Source: Paraglaciecola hydrolytica
GTDB lineage: Bacteria > Pseudomonadota > Gammaproteobacteria > Enterobacterales > Alteromonadaceae
DNA: 64,000 nucleotides
Direction: 5' to 3'
NCBI RefSeq assembly: GCF_001565895.1
Contig: NZ_LSNE01000002.1
Location: forward strand, 95,823 to 159,822
Each line of letters opens with the position of its first letter. The stretch's first letter is position 1. A program made the position numbers and the translations under genes. Below are positions 53,353-61,682 of the stretch, piece after piece. Below the pieces are notes generated by a model. That model was not told the DNA's origin. It searched no databases and saw nothing but the letters and a program-made list of their open reading frames with translations.

Positions 53353-54342
53353 ATGTTTCGCACAGTAACATTACCGATGAATCTGTTGGCGGTTAAAAGT
53401 CTGAATCTACGAACCTTTGAGACTTGGTTAAGCCAGGCGGCACTGCCAATAATTGGCTTGGTATTGTTTCTTGGTTTGTGGAGTGTGGTAGCAAAAAATA
53501 TCGATACTTCTCTTGGTAAGTTTCCCGGTCCTGCTGCGGTATGGGAACAGTCGTTGAATTTAGTTGATGAACATATCGCGCAGCAACAAAAAGTCGCTGA
53601 TTTTTATCAACGTCAGGAGGAACGCAATGCAGAGCGTTTAGCCCAGGATCCAACTTATGTTGCTAAAATTCGTGATTTTACGGGGCCTCCGACGTTTTTA
53701 GCACAAATATGGACCAGCTTGTATACGGTGACTGTAGGCTTTTTGTTTGCTTCTTTTATCGCGGTGCCATTAGGGATTTTATGTGGATTGAGCAAAGTTG
53801 CATATAGCGCGATCAATCCATTGATCCAACTGTTTAAACCCGTATCACCTCTAGCCTGGTTACCGCTGGTTACTATGGTGGTGAGCGCGGTGTATGTCAG
53901 TACTGATCCGATGTTTTCCAAGTCGTTTATTACCTCGGCTGTAACGGTGTCTTTGTGTTGTTTATGGCCCACCTTAATCAATACGGCGGTAGGTGTGTCG
54001 AGCATTGACTCGGATCTGTTAAACGTCAGTAAGGTCTTGCGCTTAAGCCCTATGGCACATGTATTTAAGATTGTGATGCCATCGTCTATCCCGATGATCT
54101 TTACCGGTTTGCGTTTGTCCTTAGGCATAGGTTGGATGGTTTTGATCGCCGCAGAAATGTTGGCGCAAAACCCTGGCCTAGGTAAGTTTGTGTGGGATGA
54201 ATTTCAAAATGGCAGTTCAGAATCACTGGCCAGGATCATGGTGGCGGTGCTGACTATTGGAGTGATCGGATTTGTATTGGACAGGTTGATGTTGTCTCTA
54301 CAAAAAAGAGTCAGTTGGGATAAAACCGCGGTATTACGCTAA
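53353..54342 (+). CDS. nrtB: Nitrate ABC transporter permease
   Basis: A 329-residue inner-membrane permease with about six helices. The binding-protein-dependent transport loop reads SSIPMIFTGLRLSLGIGWMVLIAAEML, typical of the NrtB/SsuC family. The N-terminal part is extended with a periplasmic segment rich in charged residues (QQQKVADFYQRQEERNAERL), as seen in NrtB proteins. A strong AGGAGG ribosome site precedes the start. Confidence 0.92.
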   Translation: MFRTVTLPMNLLAVKSLNLRTFETWLSQAALPIIGLVLFLGLWSVVAKNIDTSLGKFPGPAAVWEQSLNLVDEHIAQQQKVADFYQRQEERNAERLAQDPTYVAKIRDFTGPPTFLAQIWTSLYTVTVGFLFASFIAVPLGILCGLSKVAYSAINPLIQLFKPVSPLAWLPLVTMVVSAVYVSTDPMFSKSFITSAVTVSLCCLWPTLINTAVGVSSIDSDLLNVSKVLRLSPMAHVFKIVMPSSIPMIFTGLRLSLGIGWMVLIAAEMLAQNPGLGKFVWDEFQNGSSESLARIMVAVLTIGVIGFVLDRLMLSLQKRVSWDKTAVLR

Positions 54343-54368
54343 ACGTATTTTGGAAATAGGTAAATATT

Positions 54369-55229
54369 ATGACAACGAAACATCAACTAGAGTTAACTCA
54401 GGTAGGCATTGATTTTCCTACACCTAAGGGGCCTTTTACCGCTTTAAGAGATGTTAATCTGCGTATTAATAAAGGTGAGTTTATATCCTTAATTGGCCAT
54501 TCAGGCTGCGGTAAATCAACGGTATTGAACATAGTGGCGGGTTTACATCAAGCCACCACGGGTGGGGTGATCTTGGATAATCAAGAAGTTAACGAACCTG
54601 GCCCCGAGCGCGCAGTAGTATTTCAAAATCATTCGTTATTGCCCTGGTTAACCGCTTATAAAAACGTGGAATTGGCGGTTAAACAAACCCGCAATGGACG
54701 CACTAAAAAAGAAATTAAAGAGTGGGTTGAACACAATCTTGAGCTGGTACACATGAGCCATGCAGCGGATAAATTACCCTCGGAAATTTCCGGCGGCATG
54801 AAACAACGAGTAGGCATTGCCCGTGCATTGGCGATGGAGCCAAAAGTCTTGTTGATGGATGAGCCTTTTGGTGCGTTGGATGCCTTAACCCGTGCTCACT
54901 TACAAGACTCGGTAATGGAAATTCATGCCGAATTAGGTAATACGGTGATCATGATCACCCATGATGTGGATGAAGCAGTGTTGTTGTCTGATCGTATAGT
55001 GATGATGACCAATGGCCCTGCTGCGACCATAGGCGAAATTTTGTCTATCGAGCTTGAGCGTCCACGTAATCGTATCGAGCTGGCAGATAACGCCCAGTAC
55101 AACCATTACCGTCACGAAGTGTTGAAATTTTTGTATGAAAAACAACGCAAAGTGGAATCGGTCGCAGCACACCGACAAAAACAAAGTGCAGTCCCTAAGT
55201 TGGCAGAACTTAAATCTGACATAGCTTAA
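54369..55229 (+). CDS. Nitrate ABC transporter ATP-binding protein
   Basis: A 286-residue ATPase with Walker A (GHSGCGKST), Q-loop (VFQNHSLLPW), signature motif (SGGMKQR), Walker B (VLLMDEPFG) and the switch His (MITHD). It powers nitrate import through NrtB. It corresponds to NrtD-like proteins; there is no fused binding-protein domain as in NrtC. A REP-like hairpin separates it from the porin gene. Confidence 0.93.
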   Translation: MTTKHQLELTQVGIDFPTPKGPFTALRDVNLRINKGEFISLIGHSGCGKSTVLNIVAGLHQATTGGVILDNQEVNEPGPERAVVFQNHSLLPWLTAYKNVELAVKQTRNGRTKKEIKEWVEHNLELVHMSHAADKLPSEISGGMKQRVGIARALAMEPKVLLMDEPFGALDALTRAHLQDSVMEIHAELGNTVIMITHDVDEAVLLSDRIVMMTNGPAATIGEILSIELERPRNRIELADNAQYNHYRHEVLKFLYEKQRKVESVAAHRQKQSAVPKLAELKSDIA

Positions 55230-55254
55230 AACGACCTAATTTTAGAACGATGAA

Positions 55255-55283
55255 GCAAGGCTTTAGCCATAAGCTTGCCTACA
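55255..55283 (-). repeat. REP-like palindromic element, copy 3
   Basis: On the minus strand it reads TGTAGGCAAGCTTATGGCTA followed by AAGCCTTGC, with a GCAAG/CTTGC stem and the GGCTAAAGCC core of copy 1. It lies between the ATPase and porin genes, where such hairpins can protect the upstream message. Confidence 0.55.
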
Positions 55284-55321
55284 AAACAGTCTAATTTACT
55301 TAAAATACTAGAGAGAACATA

Positions 55322-56548
55322 ATGAAAAACACACATAAAACATTAAAAAACAAAACCTTATACCTTTCTGTTGCTCTAGCCTTAGGTACAGTGGGAAGCA
55401 GTCAAATCGCCATGGCTGATGATCTAACAAGCGCCTTGACCACGGGTAAAGCCAGTGCCGATTTTAACCTGCGTTATGAAAACGTCAGTCAGGATAATGC
55501 CTTAAAAGACGCCAGTGCTTTAACTTTACGCACGCTTTTGTCTTATACCACTGGCAAGGTCAATGGTTGGTCGGCGATGCTGGAAGTTGAGGATACTCGC
55601 ATAGTGATGGGGCAGGGTGACTACAGCGTGCCACAAACCGGTTACAACAGCGGTATCTATTCGGTTATTGCTGATCCTGAGCATACCGAATTGGATCAGG
55701 CTTATATGCAATATTCCAGCGACACATTCACCGCTAAACTAGGCCGTCAGGTTATTGCTTGGGACGGCCAGCGTTTTATTGGCCACGTGGGCTGGCGTCA
55801 AGACCGTCAAACCTATGATGGCATTAGTGCCAAGTACAATCCCACCAAAGAACTCACTTTAAACTATGCCTATCTGACTCAGCGCAACCGTATTTTCGCT
55901 GAGGCCTTGGATCAAGACAGTAAAGATCATCTATTTAATGCAGCTTATAAAACCAGTGTGGGTACAGTTACGGCTTATGGTTATCTACTGGAGTTGGACA
56001 ATAGCACTGACAACGCCCTAGATACTTATGGTGTGAGTTTTAGCGGCAGCAGCACGGCTGGTGAGGTTAAAGTACTGTATACGGCTGAATATGCTACTCA
56101 GTCTAGCGAGAGTGCCGCCAGTGATAAGGATGCCGACTACATGCTACTTGAAGGTGGTGTAGTGTTCAGCGGCATTACCGCTAAGTTAGGTTATGAGGTA
56201 TTAGGCTCAGATGATGGGGCTTATGGTTTTGCTACGCCTTTAGCGACCTTACATAAATTTAATGGTTGGGCAGATACCTTTTTAAATACCCCTGCCCAAG
56301 GTTTAGTGGATACCTATGTCTCACTGGGTGGAAAAGCAGCCGGTGGTGCGTGGACGGTGATGTATCATGATTTTGCGGCCGATGAGGCCAGCGCTACTGT
56401 GGATGATTTGGGTAGCGAACTGGATCTGTCGTATGGGCGCAGTTACGGTGCCAATTATTCTGCTGGTATTAAATATTCCGCCTACTCGGGTGGCAGTGGT
56501 ATCGCCGATACCGACAAATTATGGTTATGGGTCGGTGCTAAGTTTTAA
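55322..56548 (+). CDS. Outer-membrane porin-like channel of the nitrate operon
   Basis: A 408-residue beta-barrel protein with a signal peptide ending at IAMADD. The barrel contains LTLRTLLSYTTGKVNGWSAM, QAYMQYSSDTFTAKLGRQVI and a C-terminal strand KLWLWVGAKF. It resembles the alginate-export/OprB-like porin families by eye, which are mostly anion or sugar channels. Placed last in the nrt operon before a strong terminator, it probably lets nitrate through the outer membrane; this is inferred from position. Confidence 0.75.
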   Translation: MKNTHKTLKNKTLYLSVALALGTVGSSQIAMADDLTSALTTGKASADFNLRYENVSQDNALKDASALTLRTLLSYTTGKVNGWSAMLEVEDTRIVMGQGDYSVPQTGYNSGIYSVIADPEHTELDQAYMQYSSDTFTAKLGRQVIAWDGQRFIGHVGWRQDRQTYDGISAKYNPTKELTLNYAYLTQRNRIFAEALDQDSKDHLFNAAYKTSVGTVTAYGYLLELDNSTDNALDTYGVSFSGSSTAGEVKVLYTAEYATQSSESAASDKDADYMLLEGGVVFSGITAKLGYEVLGSDDGAYGFATPLATLHKFNGWADTFLNTPAQGLVDTYVSLGGKAAGGAWTVMYHDFAADEASATVDDLGSELDLSYGRSYGANYSAGIKYSAYSGGSGIADTDKLWLWVGAKF

Positions 56549-56562
56549 GTTTTTTAATTAAA

Positions 56563-56590
56563 ATCGAAGGGTAATTACCCTTCGATATTT
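56563..56590 (+). terminator. Terminator of the nrt-porin operon
   Basis: ATCGAAGGGTAATTACCCTT then CGAT (56563-56586) is a perfect 24-base palindrome followed by ATTTTG. It lies between the convergent porin and TIR-TPR genes and may act in both directions. Confidence 0.8.
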
Positions 56591-56636
56591 TGAATGAGTA
56601 AAGTTAGAAGTTGTGGAGCAGTGGATGATTTTAGGT

Positions 56637-58562
56637 TTACTGCTTCTTAAGTCCATCACACACTACTTGCAATTGCTGGGTAAATGCGGCTTTTTCGCCA
56701 AGTGTGGCAACCAGAATACCCATGCCTTCGTCACAGTCTTGGTTAGCACGCTCTATTTCGCCTGCTGCTGCGAGTACGGTGGCACGGTTTACCAGTAAAT
56801 CACCGTGATTAGCATGAACTTCGCCATAGCCGGCATCATAATGCAGTTTGGCTTCGTCAAAATGGGCTAGGGCGGCTGTAACGTCATGTTGATCGCCTGC
56901 AATTAAACCAAGATAGACCTCAGCAATACCACTCAAGTAATGCCGGCCACCATAGGCTTTGGTATAAATATCTACGGCTTGAGTCAACGCGCTTTTTGCC
57001 TCATCCAATCTACCCATGGCATGTAAAATTTGCCCTTGCATAGACAAGGCATCGGCTAGGGAGGGGTTATCATTTTCCAATATACCTTGCATGTTGGAAA
57101 TGGCGGCTGCTATCTGCTCCAGTGCTGGTGTTAAGTTGCCACTTAAAAAGTTAACTTGGGCTTGCGCCAGTGAAATTTGACCTACACGAATACTCTTTTT
57201 ACCAACACTATTCAATACAAGGCTCATTGCTCTTTCAAGATCCGCTGTGGCCTGCTCCAAATCACCTGCGTCAGATAGTAATAATGCACGATTTTGTAAG
57301 ATGTTTGCTATTTCTACATAATCAGGTTTGGGCATGTTTTCTAACTCGTGTAATGCACGACCAAATGCTTGTAGTCCTTGCTCATGTCGGCCAAGTTGAT
57401 AATTGATGATAGCTTGAATACGAGCGATCTCAGCACGTATTTTGGCAGAGTCGCGATCATACTTAATGAGTTTCTTTTGTTTAGAGAGTTCTTGTGCGTA
57501 ATTGGCAACTGCCATTGATTTATCGAGCTCTCCCTTTCTCTGCAGCGCCTCAGCTTTTATCAAAAATGCCGCAGGGTTTTTTACCCCTGAATTTGTTGCA
57601 ATATTATCCACAACCTCGATCGCCTGATCGAATAATCCCAAATTATTGTAGGCCAGGGCAATAGTGGCTGACAGGCGACTTTGCACTAAGGGTTGTTCTT
57701 GCAATTCAGTACTGATCTTAAGTGCTCCGCGATCCAGAATTGTCCTTGCGGTAATGGTATTTGGGTTGTCTTGGGCCGAATTAGCACTGGCAAAACTATT
57801 CACCAAAAAATCCGATACTGCACGGGCTGTGGCCGATTCTTGTTCGGCAATGGTCCGCTGTGCATCAGCTTCCAGTCGGCGGTCGTTGGCATAAAAGGCG
57901 AGCCCTACGGCAAAGACAGCCGCCAACAAAGAGACAATGCTTATTTGCACTAAAGTACGCATGCGTCTTGCGGCGTCGCGCTGTACTAAATCATCAAGGC
58001 GTAATCCAGTTAAACCACTAATAAGCTTAAGTTTTGCGAGGCGTTTACCATCAGCATTGCTACGTAAATCGGCCGCGATAGGTTCACTGGGTGTGGTAGT
58101 TAACTCACCACCTGCTGCGACCTTAAACTTCAAGGCGGGAGCAAAACATTCTTGTTCACTTTTATCCGGTGTTGCATTTGGTGTACCGTCGATAATAAGT
58201 GCCAGTACCTTGTCGGCACCATGTAGTAGTTTAAATTGACGTATTTCCTCGTTCACCCATTTAGAGCGAGCAGAGGAAGGAGAACAGATAACAATTAAAA
58301 ACAGTGAACGAGCCAAGGCATTTTGCAGTTCTGCCCCTAAATTGCCACTGGCGGGCAGCTCGTCTTGGTCACGGAATATAGGCCTTAATTCCTTGGGTAC
58401 AGGCCCTAAAGATGTTGAATTACCGATAAATTTTGCAGGTAAGCGATAGCGCTCCAGCTCTGTATGCAGCCAACGGGCAACCGTTTTATCGCTGTGACTA
58501 TAACTAATAAATGCACGATAGTTTGTTTGGCCACCTGCCTGCTGTTTTTCTAACTCTGTCAT
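56637..58562 (-). CDS. TIR domain protein with membrane helix and tetratricopeptide repeats
   Basis: A 641-residue protein. Residues 15-120 form a TIR domain (YRAFISYSHSDKTVARWL, FRDQDELPASGNLG, SSARSKWVNEEIRQF). The putative NADase glutamate is Glu106, four after Trp102. A single membrane helix spans about 204-226. Periplasmic tetratricopeptide-like repeats fill residues 250-640 (AYNNLGLFDQAIEVV, LQNRALLLSDAGDLEQATADLERAM). The TIR part would be cytoplasmic. TIR enzymes are known in antiphage defence and signalling, but membrane-bound TIR-TPR proteins of this type have no settled role. It starts 10 bases after the PEP-CTERM gene, so the two are one unit. Confidence 0.85.
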   Translation of the reverse strand: MTELEKQQAGGQTNYRAFISYSHSDKTVARWLHTELERYRLPAKFIGNSTSLGPVPKELRPIFRDQDELPASGNLGAELQNALARSLFLIVICSPSSARSKWVNEEIRQFKLLHGADKVLALIIDGTPNATPDKSEQECFAPALKFKVAAGGELTTTPSEPIAADLRSNADGKRLAKLKLISGLTGLRLDDLVQRDAARRMRTLVQISIVSLLAAVFAVGLAFYANDRRLEADAQRTIAEQESATARAVSDFLVNSFASANSAQDNPNTITARTILDRGALKISTELQEQPLVQSRLSATIALAYNNLGLFDQAIEVVDNIATNSGVKNPAAFLIKAEALQRKGELDKSMAVANYAQELSKQKKLIKYDRDSAKIRAEIARIQAIINYQLGRHEQGLQAFGRALHELENMPKPDYVEIANILQNRALLLSDAGDLEQATADLERAMSLVLNSVGKKSIRVGQISLAQAQVNFLSGNLTPALEQIAAAISNMQGILENDNPSLADALSMQGQILHAMGRLDEAKSALTQAVDIYTKAYGGRHYLSGIAEVYLGLIAGDQHDVTAALAHFDEAKLHYDAGYGEVHANHGDLLVNRATVLAAAGEIERANQDCDEGMGILVATLGEKAAFTQQLQVVCDGLKKQ

Positions 58563-58572
58563 TGTTGCTGTA

Positions 58573-59703
58573 TTAACACTGGCATTTTCTGCGAATAGTA
58601 AAAAATAACAAACTCAGCATCAACAGAGCAAACGATGCTGGCTCAGGCACTGAATTACTTGGGGTAACGCCCGGACCACTAATAGCTTTAAAGCCGAGTT
58701 CGCCGTTTTCAAAGGTGGGTAAATTAAACTGATACAGCCCACTTTCAATGCCATTAATGGGGGAACTGGTTAAAGACTGGGCAGCTAAAAAACGACTGGT
58801 TAAATTTGTGTTCACAGGACCACCCGCACCACCCCGGCCAATAGGGTCACCAAAGGCGCCATAGGCAAGTGGGCAGGCAGTCCGCCCTGTGTCATAGCAA
58901 AAGGCGTTAGAGAAGGTGGTGACTTCGGTAATGTAGGTTAAATTGCCTATTTCACCAGGTGCAAGCATTAGCGATTCGGGAAACTCCACTAGAAAATCTG
59001 TCGCTTCCCAGTCGAAACTGATCTGCTGTTCACTTCCCACTGGGGAGGTTTGACGGAAGTTTTTTAGGAAAAATTCTATGTCAGAAAAGTCTTGTACTAT
59101 GGTATTAGGGGCGCCGTTTTCGCCAAGAACGAGTGACAATCCGCCGCTCAGTTGAAACAAAATATCTTCACCTGAGACAACTTTGAAATCAAAACGAGTG
59201 CCCACGGCAGCCGTTCCAGCTAGGACCTCATTACCCACATCTTGCCAAGTATAGTCGCCATCATCACGCAAGCTGCACGACCGCATATTGAACCCGCTAC
59301 AATTAGACACAAACATACCTAACCCTGCAGGGGTAATTTGTGAATTCAATGTTGGGCGTACTGTGGTATTGCCGGTGTTTTCAAAAGAAATATCGACCAC
59401 AGTGCGAGAGGTTGATGTTACCTGTTCTCCGTATGATGCATTGCCGTTCTGGAATTCGACTACACCAACACCAACTCGAGAAGTGGTATCAAAAAAAGCC
59501 GAAGAACCAAAACCTGAGCCGCCATATTCTTCGCTGATTTGTGCACCTGAAAAATTAACGACTATCGGGTTGCCATCGACATCGTCTCTAAATGTGCCTG
59601 TCGCGGTAGATTCAGTTAATACACCAATGATATTGGCATGCACTGCGTTTTGCACCGATGTTAGCAAAAGTAATAGGGGGATGGATTTGAGAAATTTGCT
59701 CAT
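58573..59703 (-). CDS. PEP-CTERM sorting-signal exported protein
   Basis: A 376-residue exported protein from ATG 59703 (longer frame start rejected). The signal peptide IPLLLLLTSVQNAVHA is followed by a beta-rich extracellular body with choice-of-anchor-like repeats. The C-terminus has the PEP-CTERM tripartite signal: VPEPAS, a hydrophobic helix, then basic RRKCQC. Such proteins are processed by an exosortase and linked to exopolysaccharide-rich surfaces; no exosortase gene is in this window. It is directly upstream of the TIR-TPR gene. Confidence 0.82.
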   Translation of the reverse strand: MSKFLKSIPLLLLLTSVQNAVHANIIGVLTESTATGTFRDDVDGNPIVVNFSGAQISEEYGGSGFGSSAFFDTTSRVGVGVVEFQNGNASYGEQVTSTSRTVVDISFENTGNTTVRPTLNSQITPAGLGMFVSNCSGFNMRSCSLRDDGDYTWQDVGNEVLAGTAAVGTRFDFKVVSGEDILFQLSGGLSLVLGENGAPNTIVQDFSDIEFFLKNFRQTSPVGSEQQISFDWEATDFLVEFPESLMLAPGEIGNLTYITEVTTFSNAFCYDTGRTACPLAYGAFGDPIGRGGAGGPVNTNLTSRFLAAQSLTSSPINGIESGLYQFNLPTFENGELGFKAISGPGVTPSNSVPEPASFALLMLSLLFFTIRRKCQC

Positions 59704-59975
59704 AACTATAGAAGTCCATTTAATAAAGTTGTCTTTACAATAGCCGTATGAGTGGTGTTCTACAAGCCTAATATGTTTAAAAATCAATCAAATTGGTTGG
59801 TGTAGTCAGCTCTGTACTTTGGTAAAAATTCTGTAAGGGGGAGTTAATTTTTCCTATTGCATTAACAATATATTGAAACAGTACACCTAGGTTTTTGGTT
59901 AAATCAAAAAGAAGTAGGATATGTCTTTGCCACTTGTTAAGCTAAATTCGAAAAAATTTCAGAGAGATCTTTGTC

Positions 59976-60329
59976 ATGACACAACATCATAAAATTAATT
60001 ACATTGAAATTCCGGTTAAAGCCTTAGCGTCCAGTAAGGCGTTTTTTAAACAAGTCTTTGGTTGGAGTTTTGTGGATTACGGCGATGATTATGCAGCCAT
60101 TACAGGGGCTGGCATTGACGGAGGTTTATATTCATCGGATAAACAGGTATCAACCAAAAAAGGCAGTGTACTTGTGGTGCTTTATAGTGATGATCTAGTA
60201 CAAACCCAAAAAGCCATTGTCGCGGCAGGTGGTAGTATATTGGTACCTACCTTTGAGTTTCCTGGAGGTAAGCGTTTTCATTTTTGTGATGTAAACGACA
60301 ATGAATATGCGGTGTGGAGTGATAAATAG
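59976..60329 (+). CDS. VOC-superfamily (glyoxalase-like) protein
   Basis: A 117-residue single VOC domain protein. It shows KINYIEIPVKALASSKAFFKQVFGWSFVDYGDDY and the late FEFPGGKRFHFCDVNDNEYAVWSD, which is the typical pattern of small glyoxalase/bleomycin-resistance-like proteins. The metal ligands are only partly visible, so enzyme activity is uncertain. It stands alone; rnhA is convergent with it. Confidence 0.85.
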   Translation: MTQHHKINYIEIPVKALASSKAFFKQVFGWSFVDYGDDYAAITGAGIDGGLYSSDKQVSTKKGSVLVVLYSDDLVQTQKAIVAAGGSILVPTFEFPGGKRFHFCDVNDNEYAVWSDK

Positions 60330-60419
60330 ATCTTTTAGCAGCGAGTAGCGAGCTCAGAACTCAGAGCGAAACAACGTGTGGCTGTTTATTAGCTTTTGCT
60401 CGAAGCTCGCCGCTCTAAG
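60330..60419. repeat. Inverted GC-rich repeat between the VOC and rnhA genes
   Basis: AGCAGCGAGTAGCGAGCTC near the left and GCTCGAAGCTCGCCGCTCT near the right are imperfect inverted copies. The arrangement could end both convergent genes. It resembles the AGCGAG-type repeats common between genes in Alteromonadales. Confidence 0.5.
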
Positions 60420-60881
60420 TTAGGGCATAAACCCTTTATCTTCTAATTGATTTTTACTTTCAGCACCCGCTCTGGCCAGTTGGTCACAGGCTTCGTTTTC
60501 GGGGTGGCCTGAATGACCTTTTACCCAATGCCAAGTAACTTTATGGCGATTGACTTGCTCATCTAAACGTTTCCATAAATCGACGTTTTTGACCGGTTTT
60601 TTGTCTGAGGTGCGCCAGCCATTTTTTTTCCAGTTGATGATCCACTGATTAATGCCGTTTTTAACATACTGACTGTCGGTGGTGAGGTTGACGCTGCAGG
60701 TCTCGGTTAAACAAGCTAACGCCTCAATAGGCGCAAGTAACTCCATGCGGTTATTGGTAGTGTGTTTAAAACCTTGGCTGAGTTCTTTACGATGATCGGC
60801 AAAAATCATCACAGCGCCGTATCCGCCCGGTCCAGGATTACCTAAACAAGACCCATCGGTAAAAATTTCAATTTGTTTCAT
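60420..60881 (-). CDS. rnhA: Ribonuclease HI
   Basis: Degrades the RNA strand of RNA-DNA hybrids. The 153-residue protein from ATG 60881 begins [20 protein letters not shown] with the first catalytic Asp at residue 9. The family motifs [45 protein letters not shown] carry the other catalytic acids. An ATG four codons earlier exists, but the chosen start matches the usual N-terminus. It is divergent from dnaQ, the classical arrangement. Confidence 0.96.
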   Translation of the reverse strand: MKQIEIFTDGSCLGNPGPGGYGAVMIFADHRKELSQGFKHTTNNRMELLAPIEALACLTETCSVNLTTDSQYVKNGINQWIINWKKNGWRTSDKKPVKNVDLWKRLDEQVNRHKVTWHWVKGHSGHPENEACDQLARAGAESKNQLEDKGFMP

Positions 60882-60961
60882 GTATTTATGCAAAAAATAT
60901 AATTTGTCGCAGTATAATGACCATGACTTGTAATGCTACAAAATTTTAAAAAGAGTATGAA

Positions 60962-61669
60962 ATGCGTCAGATAGTACTAGATACCGAAACCACTGGTCTT
61001 GATCCTAAACAAGGCCATCGCATAGTCGAAATTGGCTGTGTAGAAATGATCAACCGCCGCCTGACAGGCAATACCTTTCATGTATATATCAATCCTCAGC
61101 GAATTGTTGAACAAGAGGCGATTGCGGTACACGGTATTACCAACGAGTTTTTAGCGGATAAACCCGTATTTAGTAGCATTGCCAAAGACTTTATCGAATT
61201 TATAAAAGGTGGCCAGTTAGTTATTCATAATGCGCCTTTTGATATCGGTTTTATGGACAGTGAGTTTGCCAAGATGATCAGTCTGGCAGGTCAGAAAACC
61301 GCGGATATTTGTACGGTATTAGATACCTTGGAAATGGCGCGCCAGTTGCACCCAGGTCAAAAAAATAATTTGGACGCCTTGTGTCGACGTTACGGCATCG
61401 ATAACTCTCACCGCGAAAAGCACGGCGCGTTATTAGACTCGGAAATTTTAGCCGATGTTTATTTGATGATGACAGGTGGTCAAACTGACTTAAATTTGTC
61501 AGGTAAAGCCAATACAGAGGGGGGAGCGCAGGTAGAAACGATTCGACGTTTGCCTGCCGATAGAAAACCGTTAAAGATTGTCACTGCTACGGCCGATGAA
61601 TTAGGACAACACGAACTGCGCCTTGATTTGGTGATGAAAAAAGGTGGTAGTTGTCTTTGGCGGCAATAA
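60962..61669 (+). CDS. dnaQ: DNA polymerase III epsilon subunit (proofreading exonuclease)
   Basis: The 3'-5' exonuclease of the replicative polymerase. The 235-residue protein shows ExoI DTETTGLDPKQGHRIVEIGCVE, ExoII HNAPFDIGFMDSEF and ExoIII HREKHGALLDSEILADVYL, followed by the C-terminal alpha-binding tail. It begins about 80 bases from the divergent rnhA start, so they share a promoter region. The TIGR03503-like gene follows 13 bases later. Confidence 0.96.
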   Translation: MRQIVLDTETTGLDPKQGHRIVEIGCVEMINRRLTGNTFHVYINPQRIVEQEAIAVHGITNEFLADKPVFSSIAKDFIEFIKGGQLVIHNAPFDIGFMDSEFAKMISLAGQKTADICTVLDTLEMARQLHPGQKNNLDALCRRYGIDNSHREKHGALLDSEILADVYLMMTGGQTDLNLSGKANTEGGAQVETIRRLPADRKPLKIVTATADELGQHELRLDLVMKKGGSCLWRQ

Positions 61670-61682
61670 TTAATGGACAGGC

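Noticed and set aside
53655-54128. 157-codon frame on the minus strand
   Set aside because: It is antisense to nrtB and has no family resemblance.
56637-58562. Classification as a full antiphage TIR system such as Thoeris
   Set aside because: No SIR2-like or other known partner is adjacent; the neighbour is a PEP-CTERM protein, so only a general TIR assignment is made.
59288-59743. 151-codon frame on the plus strand
   Set aside because: It is antisense to the PEP-CTERM gene, which has signal peptide and sorting signal in the expected order.
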